From Xylophilus sp. ASV27 (lineage in GTDB: Bacteria > Pseudomonadota > Gammaproteobacteria > Burkholderiales > Burkholderiaceae_C): a stretch of 64,000 bases of DNA. The stretch is taken from NCBI RefSeq assembly GCF_016428875.1, contig NZ_JAELTO010000001.1:57973-121972 (forward strand), in the 5' to 3' direction. Of this stretch, positions 24,770 through 33,857 are shown in pieces. Under the pieces are notes generated by a model. That model did not search any database and was not told where the DNA came from. It saw nothing but the letters and a program-made list of their open reading frames with translations. Numbering within the stretch: the first letter of the stretch is position 1; each line of letters begins with the position of its first letter. The translations under genes were made by a program, and so were the position numbers.

Positions 24770-26845
24770 ATGCGATTTGCTGTCGATACCGGTGGCACGT
24801 TCACCGACCTGATCGTCGAGGACGATGCGGGTGAACTGCACATGTTCAAGGCGTCGACGACGCCCGGCGATCCGATACGCAGTGTCATCGACGCCCTGAC
24901 TGTGGCCAGCGTCAAGTTCGGCATCAGCCTGCGCGAACTGCTGGCCCGCAGCAGCATGTTCATCTACGGCACGACCCACGCGCTGAACGCGGTGGTGACC
25001 GGCAATACCGCCCGCACCGCCTTCATGACCACGGCGGGACACCCAGACATCCTCACGCTGCGCGAGGGCGGGCGGGCAGAGGCCTTCAACTTCACGGTGG
25101 CATCGCCCGATCCCTACATTCCGCGTTCGCTCACGTGGGAGGTCGGTGGCCGGGTGCTCGCCAGCGGCGAGGAATATGCGCCGCTCGACGAAGCCAGCGC
25201 GGTCGCGGCGATGGCTGACATGCGCGAGCGCGGGGTCGAGGCGGTCGCCGTGTGCCTGTTGTGGTCGATCGTCAATCCGGCCCACGAGCTGCGCATCGGT
25301 GAACTGCTGGGCCAGCACCTGCCCGGGATCCCCTTCACGCTGTCGCACCAGCTGAATCCGACGCTGCGCGAGTACCGCCGCGCCTCCTCGACCTGCATCG
25401 ACGCATCGCTCAAGCCCATGATGGCGGCCTACATCGCCACGCTGTCGCAGCGGCTGGCGCAGGCGGGCTTCACCGGGCGCACCCTGGTGGTGACATCGCA
25501 GGGCGGCGTGATGGATGCTGCCGCCGTCGCCGCGGCACCGATCTACCTGGTCAATTCAGGGCCCTCGATGGCGCCGGTGTCGGGACGCTATTTCGCAGAG
25601 GTCGATGAGCAGACCGACACCGCCATCATTGCCGACACCGGTGGCACCACGTACGACGTGAGTCTGGTGCGGCGCGGCGCAATCCCCTGGACGCGCGAAT
25701 CCTGGATCGGACTGCCCTTCCTGGGCCACATGACCGGCTTCGCCTCGGTCGATGTCACCAGCGTGGGCGCGGGCGGGGGCTCGCTCGCCTGGGTGGACGA
25801 CGCCGGCATGCTGCGCGTGGGCCCGCAAAGCGCTGGCGCGGTGCCGGGGCCGGCCTGCTATGGCCGCGGCGGGACCCAACCCACCGTGACGGACGCGTCG
25901 GTCGTGCTGGGCCACCTCGACCCGGACTTCTTTCTGGGCGGTGCGATGACGCTCGACCGCGACGCTGCAAGGCGGGCCATCGAGCTACATGTGGCGCAAC
26001 CCTTGTCGATGTCGGCCGAAGAGGCCGCCTCGGCCGTCATCGAGCTGGCCACCGAGAACATGGTGCAGGCGATCCTGGACATATCGGTGAACCAAGGCAT
26101 GGATCCAGGAGCCGCCATCCTGATCGGCGGCGGCGGGGCCGCGGGGCTGAATTCCGTACTGATCGCACGGCGGCTGCAGTCGCCACGCTTGCTGATCCCG
26201 CAGGTGGGCGCCGCCATGTCGGCAGCGGGCGCGGTGATCTCTGACCTCTCCACGCGCTTCCAGACCTTGCTGTTCACGCGCAGCGACGCGTTCGACCACG
26301 CCGGCGTATCGGTGGCGCTGCAAGGGCTGGAGCGGCAGTGCCTGGATTTCGTCCATAGCCAGGGCGAAGACTCCGACCGCCATGCCATCGATTTCTGGGT
26401 CGAGGCGCGCTACGCCGAGCAGGTATGGGAAATCACCGTGCCGCTTCCCCGCCCGCGTATCGAGAGTGCGGAGGATCTGGCGGCCTTGGTCGAGGCCTTC
26501 CACCAGCAGCACCTGGAGTTGTTCGCCATCCGTGACGACGCTGCCGCTGTGGAATTGGTGGGCTGGGGTGCCATCGTCACCTGCCATGTATGCGGCGCGG
26601 CGCAAGGCCTGCGCTTGCGTGACGACCCGCTGGCACGGGCGACGCCGCTCTCGCGGCAAGCCTATTTTCGCGGCCATGGGTTCGTCGATGCCTCGGTGCA
26701 CCGCTTCGAGGCGATGGAGGTGGGCACGCAGATCCAGGGCCCGGCCATCGTCGAATCGTCTTTCACGACCGTGGTGCTGCAGCCCGGCGCGGCGGCTGAA
26801 CGGCGCGCCTCGGGCAGCCTGGCGATCACGCCCGGCGCGGGCTGA
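24770..26845 (+). CDS. hydantoinase/oxoprolinase A subunit (HyuA family)
   Basis: A 691-residue ATP-binding subunit. The N-terminal phosphate-binding motif is FAVDTGGTFTDLIVE, with the second ASKHA motif ADTGGTTYDVSLV near residue 290 and the glycine-rich ILIGGGGAAG at ~450. Together with HyuB it would use ATP to open a cyclic amide, or carboxylate a ketone as in acetone carboxylase relatives. ATG 24770 lies 8 bases after the BKACE stop. The HyuB start is immediately adjacent to its stop. Confidence 0.92.
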   Translation: MRFAVDTGGTFTDLIVEDDAGELHMFKASTTPGDPIRSVIDALTVASVKFGISLRELLARSSMFIYGTTHALNAVVTGNTARTAFMTTAGHPDILTLREGGRAEAFNFTVASPDPYIPRSLTWEVGGRVLASGEEYAPLDEASAVAAMADMRERGVEAVAVCLLWSIVNPAHELRIGELLGQHLPGIPFTLSHQLNPTLREYRRASSTCIDASLKPMMAAYIATLSQRLAQAGFTGRTLVVTSQGGVMDAAAVAAAPIYLVNSGPSMAPVSGRYFAEVDEQTDTAIIADTGGTTYDVSLVRRGAIPWTRESWIGLPFLGHMTGFASVDVTSVGAGGGSLAWVDDAGMLRVGPQSAGAVPGPACYGRGGTQPTVTDASVVLGHLDPDFFLGGAMTLDRDAARRAIELHVAQPLSMSAEEAASAVIELATENMVQAILDISVNQGMDPGAAILIGGGGAAGLNSVLIARRLQSPRLLIPQVGAAMSAAGAVISDLSTRFQTLLFTRSDAFDHAGVSVALQGLERQCLDFVHSQGEDSDRHAIDFWVEARYAEQVWEITVPLPRPRIESAEDLAALVEAFHQQHLELFAIRDDAAAVELVGWGAIVTCHVCGAAQGLRLRDDPLARATPLSRQAYFRGHGFVDASVHRFEAMEVGTQIQGPAIVESSFTTVVLQPGAAAERRASGSLAITPGAG

Positions 26846-28708
26846 ATGAGCAAGGACCCTCTCCACATGCCAACTACCACATCGCCCATGCCCAACACCG
26901 ACGGCCTGAGGCTGGCCTTGCTGTCCAACCGCTTCGAGGGCATCGCGCGCAAGATGGCGAACACGCTGCTGCGGTCCTCGCGCTCGGGCGTTATCAATAT
27001 GGCGCGCGACTTCTCGTGCTGCATTGTCACGCGCGACCACGAGTTGCTGACAGCGGCGGATAGCCTCCCCATCCACGTGCTGTCGGGGCCTGACCTGATG
27101 GCCCGCGCGGTGCAGCAGTTTCACCCGCAGCTCAAGGCTGGCGACGCGTTTCTGCACAACTCCCCCTACCACGGCTGTTCGCACGCGGCGGATCACACGA
27201 TCCTGGTGCCCGTGGTCGACGCCGTGGGCGTGCACCGCTACACCGTGCTCGTCAAGGCGCACCAGGCCGACTGCGGCAACTCGCAGCCGACCACCTATAT
27301 GGGGGCGGCGCGTGACGTCTATGAAGAGGGCGCCCTGATATTTCCTGCCGTGAAGGTCCAGCAAGACTACCGGGACATCGATGACATCGTGCGCATGTGC
27401 GAGATGCGCATACGCGTCCCCAGCCAGTGGCACGGAGACTTCCTGGCGATGGTGGGTGCTGCCCGCATCGGCGAGCGGGAGTTGCTGGCCCTGGGCCAGG
27501 AGTTGGGCTGGGACAGCCTGCACGGCTACGAGCGCGACTACTTCGACTACAGCGAGCGCCGCATGGCCGCGGCCATCCGCTGCGTGCCAGCGGGCCGCGC
27601 GTCCCAGACCAGCACCCACGACCCGGTGCCCGGCATGGGCGACGAAGGAATTCCCATCCAGGTCGATGTGCAGATCCGGCCCGAGGAGGGGCTGGTCGAG
27701 GTGGACCTGCGGCATAACCCGGATTGCCTGCCGATCGGACTGAACCTCTCGGAAGCTTGCTCCCGGACCTCGGCCATGGTCGGCGTGTTCAACAGCATCG
27801 ACCACAGTGTGCCGAAGAATGCGGGCAGCTTCCGCCGGATTCGCGTGCTGCTGCGGGAGAACTGCATCGTCGGCATACCGCTGCATCCCACCTCATGCTC
27901 GGCGGCGACCACCAACATTGCCGACCGCGTCGCCAACGGCGTGCAGAGCGCGATCGCGGGGATTGCCGACGGGATCGGCCTCGCCGAGTGCGGCGGTGTC
28001 ATCCCGCTGGGCGGCGGCGTGGTGTCCGGATCCAGCCCGGTCACCGGCAAGCCATTCGTCAACCAGGTGATCATTGGTGTCTCCGGCGGCGCGGCCGGAC
28101 CGTCCGCGGACGCCTGGCAACTCATTGGGCATGTCGGCAACGCCGGCAAGATGTTCATCGACAGCATCGAGCTCGACGAGTTGCGTCAGCCGCTGCACAT
28201 CCATCAACGGCGCTTTCTCCGCGATACGGAAGGTTCGGGCCGGCATGTGGGCGCCTCCAGCATTCATGTCGAATTCGGTCCCGTCGCAGGCGCCAGCATC
28301 ACGGTGGCCTATGGCTGCGATGGCGTCGTCAATGCCGCCAAAGGCGTTCGCGGCGGCCTGACGGGGGCATTGGCGTCGCAGGGCTTGCGGGATGAGCAGG
28401 GCCGGGCGAGAACCTTGCCGGCCTGGGGCCAGTTGACGCTGTCGGGCAAGGAGCGCGTCTTCTCTTCCTCCAGCGGCGGTGGCGGCTACGGCGAGCCCGC
28501 CGAACGCGATGCCACGCGCGTCGCATACGACGTAGCGGAACGCTGGATCAGCGCCGAGCGGGCCCGCGCTGTCTACAAGGTCGAGGTCGATTCCGCCGGG
28601 CGGCTGGACGTGGAGAAGACCCTGCTATTGCGGCGCGCCCCCGAGTCAGACCACCCGGGCTTGCACCACCCCATTCCGAACTCCCCCACCCACCAGGAAG
28701 CATCGTGA
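26846..28708 (+). CDS. hydantoinase B/oxoprolinase subunit (HyuB family)
   Basis: A 620-residue partner of HyuA. Typical blocks are NRFEGIARKMANTLLRSSRSGVI near the N-terminus, AFLHNSPYHGCSHAADH (metal-binding His/Asp region, ~115), and GGGGYGEPAERD near the C-terminus. The start codon directly abuts the HyuA stop (TGA then ATG), so the two subunits are made together. The stop overlaps the porin start by GTGA. Proteins of this family need both subunits; the reaction is ATP-dependent, but the substrate is not predictable. Confidence 0.92.
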   Translation: MSKDPLHMPTTTSPMPNTDGLRLALLSNRFEGIARKMANTLLRSSRSGVINMARDFSCCIVTRDHELLTAADSLPIHVLSGPDLMARAVQQFHPQLKAGDAFLHNSPYHGCSHAADHTILVPVVDAVGVHRYTVLVKAHQADCGNSQPTTYMGAARDVYEEGALIFPAVKVQQDYRDIDDIVRMCEMRIRVPSQWHGDFLAMVGAARIGERELLALGQELGWDSLHGYERDYFDYSERRMAAAIRCVPAGRASQTSTHDPVPGMGDEGIPIQVDVQIRPEEGLVEVDLRHNPDCLPIGLNLSEACSRTSAMVGVFNSIDHSVPKNAGSFRRIRVLLRENCIVGIPLHPTSCSAATTNIADRVANGVQSAIAGIADGIGLAECGGVIPLGGGVVSGSSPVTGKPFVNQVIIGVSGGAAGPSADAWQLIGHVGNAGKMFIDSIELDELRQPLHIHQRRFLRDTEGSGRHVGASSIHVEFGPVAGASITVAYGCDGVVNAAKGVRGGLTGALASQGLRDEQGRARTLPAWGQLTLSGKERVFSSSSGGGGYGEPAERDATRVAYDVAERWISAERARAVYKVEVDSAGRLDVEKTLLLRRAPESDHPGLHHPIPNSPTHQEAS

Positions 28709-29775
28709 AGAAAGTCCGTTTCTCTCTCTCCGTCGCCGGCACCACGCGGCTGAATGCCCTTGCAAGGGCACTGCCCGTGCTGCTCGCAGCGGCTTGCATG
28801 GACTCGCATGCGCAGTCGAGCGTCGGGATATCCGGAGCCATCGACACGGGTGTTGGCTATGTCAGGACCGATAGCAAGCATGTCTGGCAGCAAACCAGCG
28901 GCAGCATCGCCGCCAGCAGCCTGGTGTTCCAGGGAAAGGAAAATCTGGGCGGCGGCTACGAAGCGACCTTCTTGCTGCGCTCCTTGTTCGTCTCAGGAAC
29001 CGGGAATATTTCGGGTACCAAGTATTGGGGATCGGAGTCGAAGGTCGGACTGGGAACGCCCTATGGACGCGTCGAGGCGGGGCGATTGTTCGACCCGACC
29101 CACCAGGTGCTGGTGTTCAAGGCGCCATCGCAATCCAACTACGCGGGCGCGTTCAACCTTGCCATTGGGGGCTACTCCCCCTACTGGGACAATTCGGTCC
29201 GGTACACCAGCCCCACGGTGCACGGTACCCGCTTTGAGTTCCAGCACAGCTTCGCCATTCTGGACCCCGAGCCGGTGTCGCCCAGCAGGAACGGGGTGGC
29301 ATCCGCCATGGCGCTGCACTATGAGAACGGGCCCTTGAGCCTGTCGGGCGTGCTGGAAGAAACGCGCACCGACAAGCTGCCCCTGGTCAACTACAAGGCT
29401 CAACGCACCATCCTCATGGGGACCTATGACCTCGGTCCGGTGAAGACGCATTTCGGCTACTTTGACGAGCGACATTCCGGGGTCGGCGCGCCAGCGGAAT
29501 TCGGATTGACGATCCTGGGCCTGAGCGGCAATCCGATGCCGCAGTTGAAGCTGAGCACGGAAGTCGGCCACAAGAATTTCCGGGACGGCGCAGGCAAGGT
29601 CAACTTCCTGGGCCTGGGTGCTTTCTACAGCCTGTCCAAGCGCACGATCCTGTACACGGAGGTGGCGCTGGTCCGCAACTCCGGAATTGCGCAGCAAGCC
29701 GTCTACCGTGGGATTCCAGTGGCTCCCGGCGAAAACACGTCCGGCTATATGGTCGGCATTCGTCACAGTTTTTGA
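28705..29775 (+). CDS. Gram-negative porin
   Basis: A 356-residue outer-membrane porin: a signal peptide (cleavage near SHAQS), then repeated amphipathic strands, GSESKVGLGTPYGRVEAGRLFDP in the region of loop 3, and the terminal aromatic GIRHSF required for outer-membrane insertion. This is the trimeric general porin type common in Burkholderiales. It starts at GTG 28705, overlapping the HyuB stop. Its place within the catabolic operon suggests it admits the pathway substrate. Confidence 0.9.
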   Translation: MKKVRFSLSVAGTTRLNALARALPVLLAAACMDSHAQSSVGISGAIDTGVGYVRTDSKHVWQQTSGSIAASSLVFQGKENLGGGYEATFLLRSLFVSGTGNISGTKYWGSESKVGLGTPYGRVEAGRLFDPTHQVLVFKAPSQSNYAGAFNLAIGGYSPYWDNSVRYTSPTVHGTRFEFQHSFAILDPEPVSPSRNGVASAMALHYENGPLSLSGVLEETRTDKLPLVNYKAQRTILMGTYDLGPVKTHFGYFDERHSGVGAPAEFGLTILGLSGNPMPQLKLSTEVGHKNFRDGAGKVNFLGLGAFYSLSKRTILYTEVALVRNSGIAQQAVYRGIPVAPGENTSGYMVGIRHSF

Positions 29776-29803
29776 GTTGCGTGGCAACTTTCCGGAGAGA
29801 TTC

Positions 29804-30784
29804 ATGAACCCCATCCGCCGGCTGCTGATCGTCAGCCTGACCCTACTGGCCTCCATGGGCGCGGTGCCCAGCGCCAGCGCGCAGTCCTGGCCATCGCGCC
29901 CGATCCGCCTCATCGTGCCGTTCGGCGCCGGCGGCGCCACCGATATCTATGCCCGCCTGGTCGCACAGCACCTGCAAACATCGCTTGGTCAGCCGATCAT
30001 TGTGGAGAACAAGCCGGGCGGGAACTTCGCCATTGGCACGGAGGCCGCCGCCAAGGCGCCGCCGGATGGCTACACGCTGGTAATGGTGACCAGCTCGCAC
30101 GCGGTGATCGAAAGCCTGGGCGTGAACCGGCAGAAGTACATGCTGATGCGCGATCTGGTGCCGGTCGCAGCCCTGAGCACGGCCGAAGGCGTGCTGGTTG
30201 TGCATCCGTCGGTGCCGGCCCACAACGTGAAGGAATTCATCGTGCTGGCCAAGGCCAAGCCGCAGCAGATCAACTATGGTTCGAGCGGCAGCGGCAGCAT
30301 GCTGCACCTGGAGGCCAAGCTGTTCGAATCGATGACGGAGACATCGATGGTGCATGTGCCCTACAAGACCGGCGGCGCGGCGCGCATCGATTTGCTGGAG
30401 GGCCGGGTGGAGGCCATGTTCGACACCATCACGGGTGCGGCACCCTTCATCCGCAACGGCAAGCTGCGCGCGCTCGGCACGACCGGGCCGCACCGGGCGC
30501 CGGCACTGCCCGACGTACCGACGCTTGCCGAGGCCGGCGTACCCGGCTATGACGTCCAGGTCATCATCGGGCTGATGGCGCCGGCCGCCACGCCCCGGCC
30601 CATCGTCAACCGCCTCAATGCCGAGATCAACACCATCATGAAGCGCGAGGACGTGCGCGACGCCTGGGCCAAGGTCGACAGCCAGATCCTGGTGATGTCG
30701 CCGCAGGACTTCGGCAAGGCGCTCAACGCCGAAATTGCCAAGTGGACGCAGATCGTCAAGGCATCGAACATCACGATGGACTGA
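29804..30784 (+). CDS. Bug/TctC family tripartite tricarboxylate substrate-binding protein
   Basis: A 326-residue periplasmic binding protein with a signal peptide (SASAQSWPSRP) and the family fold marks RLIVPFGAGGATDIYARLVA, VENKPGGNFAIGTE, HVPYKTGGAA and VMSPQDFGKAL. Start ATG 29804 follows GGAGAG. It has no TctA/TctB in this operon, as is usual for the expanded Bug family in Burkholderiales; the tctCBA set at 32103-35369 could be its partner, or it may act as an extracytoplasmic sensor. Confidence 0.92.
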   Translation: MNPIRRLLIVSLTLLASMGAVPSASAQSWPSRPIRLIVPFGAGGATDIYARLVAQHLQTSLGQPIIVENKPGGNFAIGTEAAAKAPPDGYTLVMVTSSHAVIESLGVNRQKYMLMRDLVPVAALSTAEGVLVVHPSVPAHNVKEFIVLAKAKPQQINYGSSGSGSMLHLEAKLFESMTETSMVHVPYKTGGAARIDLLEGRVEAMFDTITGAAPFIRNGKLRALGTTGPHRAPALPDVPTLAEAGVPGYDVQVIIGLMAPAATPRPIVNRLNAEINTIMKREDVRDAWAKVDSQILVMSPQDFGKALNAEIAKWTQIVKASNITMD

Positions 30785-30791
30785 AGCCGCA

Positions 30792-31928
30792 ATGAACCAG
30801 AAGCTAGGCAACAACATCCCGGTGGAAGGGTACTGCGCACCAGCGTTCGTGCACGTGCGCCAGGCACTCGAAGCCAACATGGCGGCCGGAGAGGAAGTGG
30901 GCTGCGCCGTGTCCGTGACGGTGGAGGGCGAGACGGTGGTCGATCTTTGGGCCGGCTATGCCGACCCCGAGCGCACGCGGCCGTGGCAGCGCGAGACGAT
31001 CACCGACATGAAGTCGGTGGGGAAATCCATCTTTGCGCTGTGCATATTGCGCCTGGTGGGGCAGGGGCGTGTTGAACTCGATGCACCTGTCGCGCGCTAC
31101 TGGCCGGCATTCGCACAGGCGGGCAAGGAACGCGTCAGCGTCCGCCAATTGCTGGGCCACGTGGCCGGCCTGCCTTTCCCGGACGCTGCGCCGATCGGAT
31201 CGCTGTACGAGCCGGGCGTGGTCGCCGCGGCGCTTGCGGCCCAGAAGCCGGAGTGGGAGCCCGGCAGCCAGCCCTGCTACCACTCGTTCACCTTTCCGCC
31301 GCTGTGCGCGGAACTGATCTTCCATGCCACCGGCCGCAGCGCGCACGACTACCAGCGCAACGAGGTTGCGACGCCGCTCGGCGCGGAATACTGGCTCGGC
31401 CTGGAGGACGCACAGCACGCGCTGTGCGCCCGCTACATAGAAACGCCGGGAACGCCCAGCCTGGAGGGCATGAAGCGCAACACGGCCTCGCCCCTGTACC
31501 GCGCATGGCGACCGCTGCCGCGCGACGAAGACTACAACTCGCCCCAATGGCGGCGCTATGCGGGCCATGGCAACGCACGGGGCATGGCCCGCATCTATGC
31601 CGCGCTGGCCTGCGGTGGCACGCTGGAGGGCTACGAGGTGGTGGACCCTGCTGTACTGGCGGAGGCGACCAGACCCCGCTGGGCCGCGATGGATTTCATG
31701 ACCAAGCGGCCCTTCAGCATGGGGCTGGGCTTCATGCTGGCCGGGCCTGCTTTCTCCATCGGTCTGGGGGAGCGCAATTTCGGCCATCCCGGCATGGGTG
31801 GCGCGATTGCGTTTGCAGACCCGGATCGCCGGATGAGCTTCAGCTACTCTCCGAACCGCATGTCTCCAGTGGCGGATACGGGGCCCTGGGCTACCGCGCT
31901 CATTGACGCGACGTATCGCTCGCTATGA
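30792..31928 (+). CDS. beta-lactamase-fold serine hydrolase (class C/EstB-like)
   Basis: A 378-residue protein of the serine beta-lactamase/family VIII esterase superfamily. The nucleophile motif SxxK is SVGK (~residue 77), and the second motif, usually Y-x-N, reads YHS in PGSQPCYHSFTF (~160). No signal peptide is visible, so it is probably cytoplasmic and acts as an esterase or amidase rather than as an antibiotic-resistance enzyme. It closes the catabolic operon 7 bases after the Bug gene; hydrolysis of an ester, lactone or lactam intermediate would fit. Confidence 0.87.
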   Translation: MNQKLGNNIPVEGYCAPAFVHVRQALEANMAAGEEVGCAVSVTVEGETVVDLWAGYADPERTRPWQRETITDMKSVGKSIFALCILRLVGQGRVELDAPVARYWPAFAQAGKERVSVRQLLGHVAGLPFPDAAPIGSLYEPGVVAAALAAQKPEWEPGSQPCYHSFTFPPLCAELIFHATGRSAHDYQRNEVATPLGAEYWLGLEDAQHALCARYIETPGTPSLEGMKRNTASPLYRAWRPLPRDEDYNSPQWRRYAGHGNARGMARIYAALACGGTLEGYEVVDPAVLAEATRPRWAAMDFMTKRPFSMGLGFMLAGPAFSIGLGERNFGHPGMGGAIAFADPDRRMSFSYSPNRMSPVADTGPWATALIDATYRSL

Positions 31929-32012
31929 ATGCGGGTTCGTTTTGGTGGCGCTCAACCGCGGCCGCCATCTTGTAGTGACCATAGGTTTGGCGAGACCTAC
32001 CCACTACGAGGG

Positions 32013-32029
32013 CTAGGGGCTTTCCCTAG
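32013..32029. promoter_or_regulatory. short inverted repeat in the tctC leader region
   Basis: CTAGGG, a GCTTT loop, CCCTAG: a perfect 6-bp stem, 73 bases upstream of tctC. It could be an operator or an early mRNA hairpin. The rest of 31929-32102 has no gene. Confidence 0.35.
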
Positions 32030-32102
32030 TGCTCCGGACAGCCGATTGACAGCCTGCCGGCGCATGATCCGGCGGCGTTCCTTCCAACATCCAGGAGACC
32101 CC

Positions 32103-33068
32103 ATGCGTCGCGATACCTTCCTCAAGTCCATGGCCGCGCTGGCCGCCGCCGGCACCCTGCCGCTGACGGCCCGTGCCGGCGCCAACTTCAAGATGATGCT
32201 GCCGGCCAACCCTGGCGGCGGCTGGGACACCACGGGCCGCGCGCTCGGCAAAGCGCTGCAGGAGGCCAGGGTGGCCGATACCGTCACCTACGACAACAAG
32301 GGCGGCGCCGCGGGCGCCATCGGCCTGGCGCAGTTCGTCAACGGCAGCAAGGGCGACCCGAACGCGCTGATGGTGATGGGCGCCGTGATGCTGGGCGGCA
32401 TCATCACCGGCAAGCCGCCGGTCAGCCTGTCGCAGGCCACGCCGATCGCCCGCATCACCAGCGAATACAACGTCTTCGTGCTGCCGTCCAATTCGCCGTT
32501 CAAGACCATGGCCGACGTGGTGGCGCAGCTCAAGAAGGACCCGGGCAGCGTCAAGTGGGGCGGCGGCTCGCGCGGCTCCACCGAGCACATCGCCGCGGCC
32601 ATGATCGCCCGCGCCGTCGGCGTGGATCCGGCCAAGATCAACTACGTGGCCTTCCGCGGCGGCGGCGAGGCCACCGCCGCCATCCTGGGCGGCAACGTGA
32701 CCATCGGCGGCAGCGGCTTCAGCGAGTTTGCCGAGTACATCTCGGCCGGCAAGATGCATCCCATCGCGGTCACCTCGGGCGAGCGCCTGCAGGGGGTCGA
32801 CGTGCCCACGCTGAAGGAGCAGGGCATTGCCGTGGAGATCGGCAACTGGCGCGGCGTCTACGGCGCCCCCGGCATCACGGCCGAGCAGCGCAAGGTGCTG
32901 ATCGACGCCGTGCTGGCGGCTCTCAAGACGCCGGCCTGGGCCGACGCCGTCAAGAAGAACGACTGGACCCCGGCCGTGCTGACCGGCGATGCCTTCGGCA
33001 GGTTCGTGGACGAGGAGTTCGCGAGCCTGCGCGACACCATGACCAAGGCGGGCATGGTCGCGGCATAA
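32103..33068 (+). CDS. tctC: tripartite tricarboxylate transporter substrate-binding protein TctC
   Basis: A 321-residue periplasmic binding protein with a twin-Arg-like basic start and signal peptide (MRRDTF ... LTARAG), then FKMMLPANPGGGWDTTGRAL, YDNKGGAAGAIGLAQFV and VAFRGGGEATAAILGGNV. It is closer to classical TctC than to the Bug protein at 29804. ATG 32103 lies behind CCAGGAG. A terminator hairpin and a GC-rich repeat separate it from tctB, so the binding protein is probably made in excess over the membrane subunits. Confidence 0.93.
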   Translation: MRRDTFLKSMAALAAAGTLPLTARAGANFKMMLPANPGGGWDTTGRALGKALQEARVADTVTYDNKGGAAGAIGLAQFVNGSKGDPNALMVMGAVMLGGIITGKPPVSLSQATPIARITSEYNVFVLPSNSPFKTMADVVAQLKKDPGSVKWGGGSRGSTEHIAAAMIARAVGVDPAKINYVAFRGGGEATAAILGGNVTIGGSGFSEFAEYISAGKMHPIAVTSGERLQGVDVPTLKEQGIAVEIGNWRGVYGAPGITAEQRKVLIDAVLAALKTPAWADAVKKNDWTPAVLTGDAFGRFVDEEFASLRDTMTKAGMVAA

Positions 33069-33073
33069 AGCTC

Positions 33074-33192
33074 GCCCCCAGGCTACGCGCTTCGCGTCTT
33101 CGCCAACCCCCTTCCGGGGGCACATCCAGCGGCCCGGCGGAGCCGGTTCCGCGGATGTTTTGGTATGGCCTGCTCCGCGGCCCTTTGTGCGG
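33074..33192 (+). repeat. GC-rich 3'-flanking repeat, copy R6
   Basis: GCCCCCAGGCTACGCGCTTC through GCGGCCCTTTGTGC, beginning 5 bases after the tctC stop, in the gene's orientation. It diverges slightly from R1 (CCAACCCCCTTCCGGGGG in the first hairpin). Confidence 0.8.
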
Positions 33193-33223
33193 GGCGGGAG
33201 CGCGTAGCCATTCAATCCCGACG

Positions 33224-33249
33224 GGCACGCCTTGGCGCGTGCCTTTTTT
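33224..33249 (+). terminator. rho-independent terminator between tctC and tctB
   Basis: GGCACGC, a 6-base loop, GCGTGCC, then six T (33244-33249). It has a perfect 7-bp GC-rich stem with a U-tract and sits inside the tctCBA operon, 24 bases upstream of tctB. Partial readthrough would lower tctBA expression relative to tctC. Confidence 0.8.
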
Positions 33250-33272
33250 CCGTCCCTACGAGGTCCAAAAAC

Positions 33273-33824
33273 ATGAACTCCACAGACCCTCTCGCGGCAG
33301 AGGCGGCGCCGGGCGCCGCGACACCCGCATCTACCTGGCCCCAGACCCTGGTTGGCGTTGGCGTGTTGCTGACTGGCCTGGGCCTGGGTTTTGGCGCGAT
33401 CAGCATCTCGTCGGACGCGGGCTATGGCGGCGTCGGCCCCAACTTCCTGCCATGGCTGATGGCCGCGGCGCTGAGCGTCTGCGGCGGCTGGATCATCTGG
33501 GAGGCCCGCACCGGCGGCTTCCGCGAGCTGGAGACCCCGTCGGGTGCCGCGCGCGGCGACTGGGCCAGCTTCGTCTGGGTGTCGGCCGGGCTGCTGGTCA
33601 ATGCCGCGCTGATCACCAGCATCGGCTTCATCCTGAGCTGCACGCTGTGCTACGCGCTCGCGGCGCAGGGCCTGCGCCGCGCTGCCGGCCAGCGTGCCGG
33701 GCAGCCGCGGGTCTGGCTGACCGACATCGTCACCGGCCTGCTGATCTCGGCGCCGGTGTTCTGGACCTTCACGAAGTTCCTGGCGATCAACCTGCCCGGA
33801 CTCACCACCACAGGCTGGTTCTGA
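33273..33824 (+). CDS. tctB: tripartite tricarboxylate transporter small membrane subunit TctB
   Basis: A 183-residue four-span protein: membrane segments around residues 25-45, 57-75, 100-130 and 150-170, with GYGGVGPNFLPWLMAAAL typical of TctB. The start ATG 33273 follows a weak AGGT site. After its stop comes TGAAATGAAACACCCCCAGG, a truncated end of the GC-rich repeat, just before tctA. Confidence 0.9.
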   Translation: MNSTDPLAAEAAPGAATPASTWPQTLVGVGVLLTGLGLGFGAISISSDAGYGGVGPNFLPWLMAAALSVCGGWIIWEARTGGFRELETPSGAARGDWASFVWVSAGLLVNAALITSIGFILSCTLCYALAAQGLRRAAGQRAGQPRVWLTDIVTGLLISAPVFWTFTKFLAINLPGLTTTGWF

Positions 33825-33857
33825 AATGAAACACCCCCAGGCTTGGAGAACTGATCC

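Noticed and set aside
30792..31928. Antibiotic-resistance beta-lactamase
   Set aside because: No signal peptide, an altered second motif (YHS) and a location inside a catabolic operon favour an esterase/amidase role.
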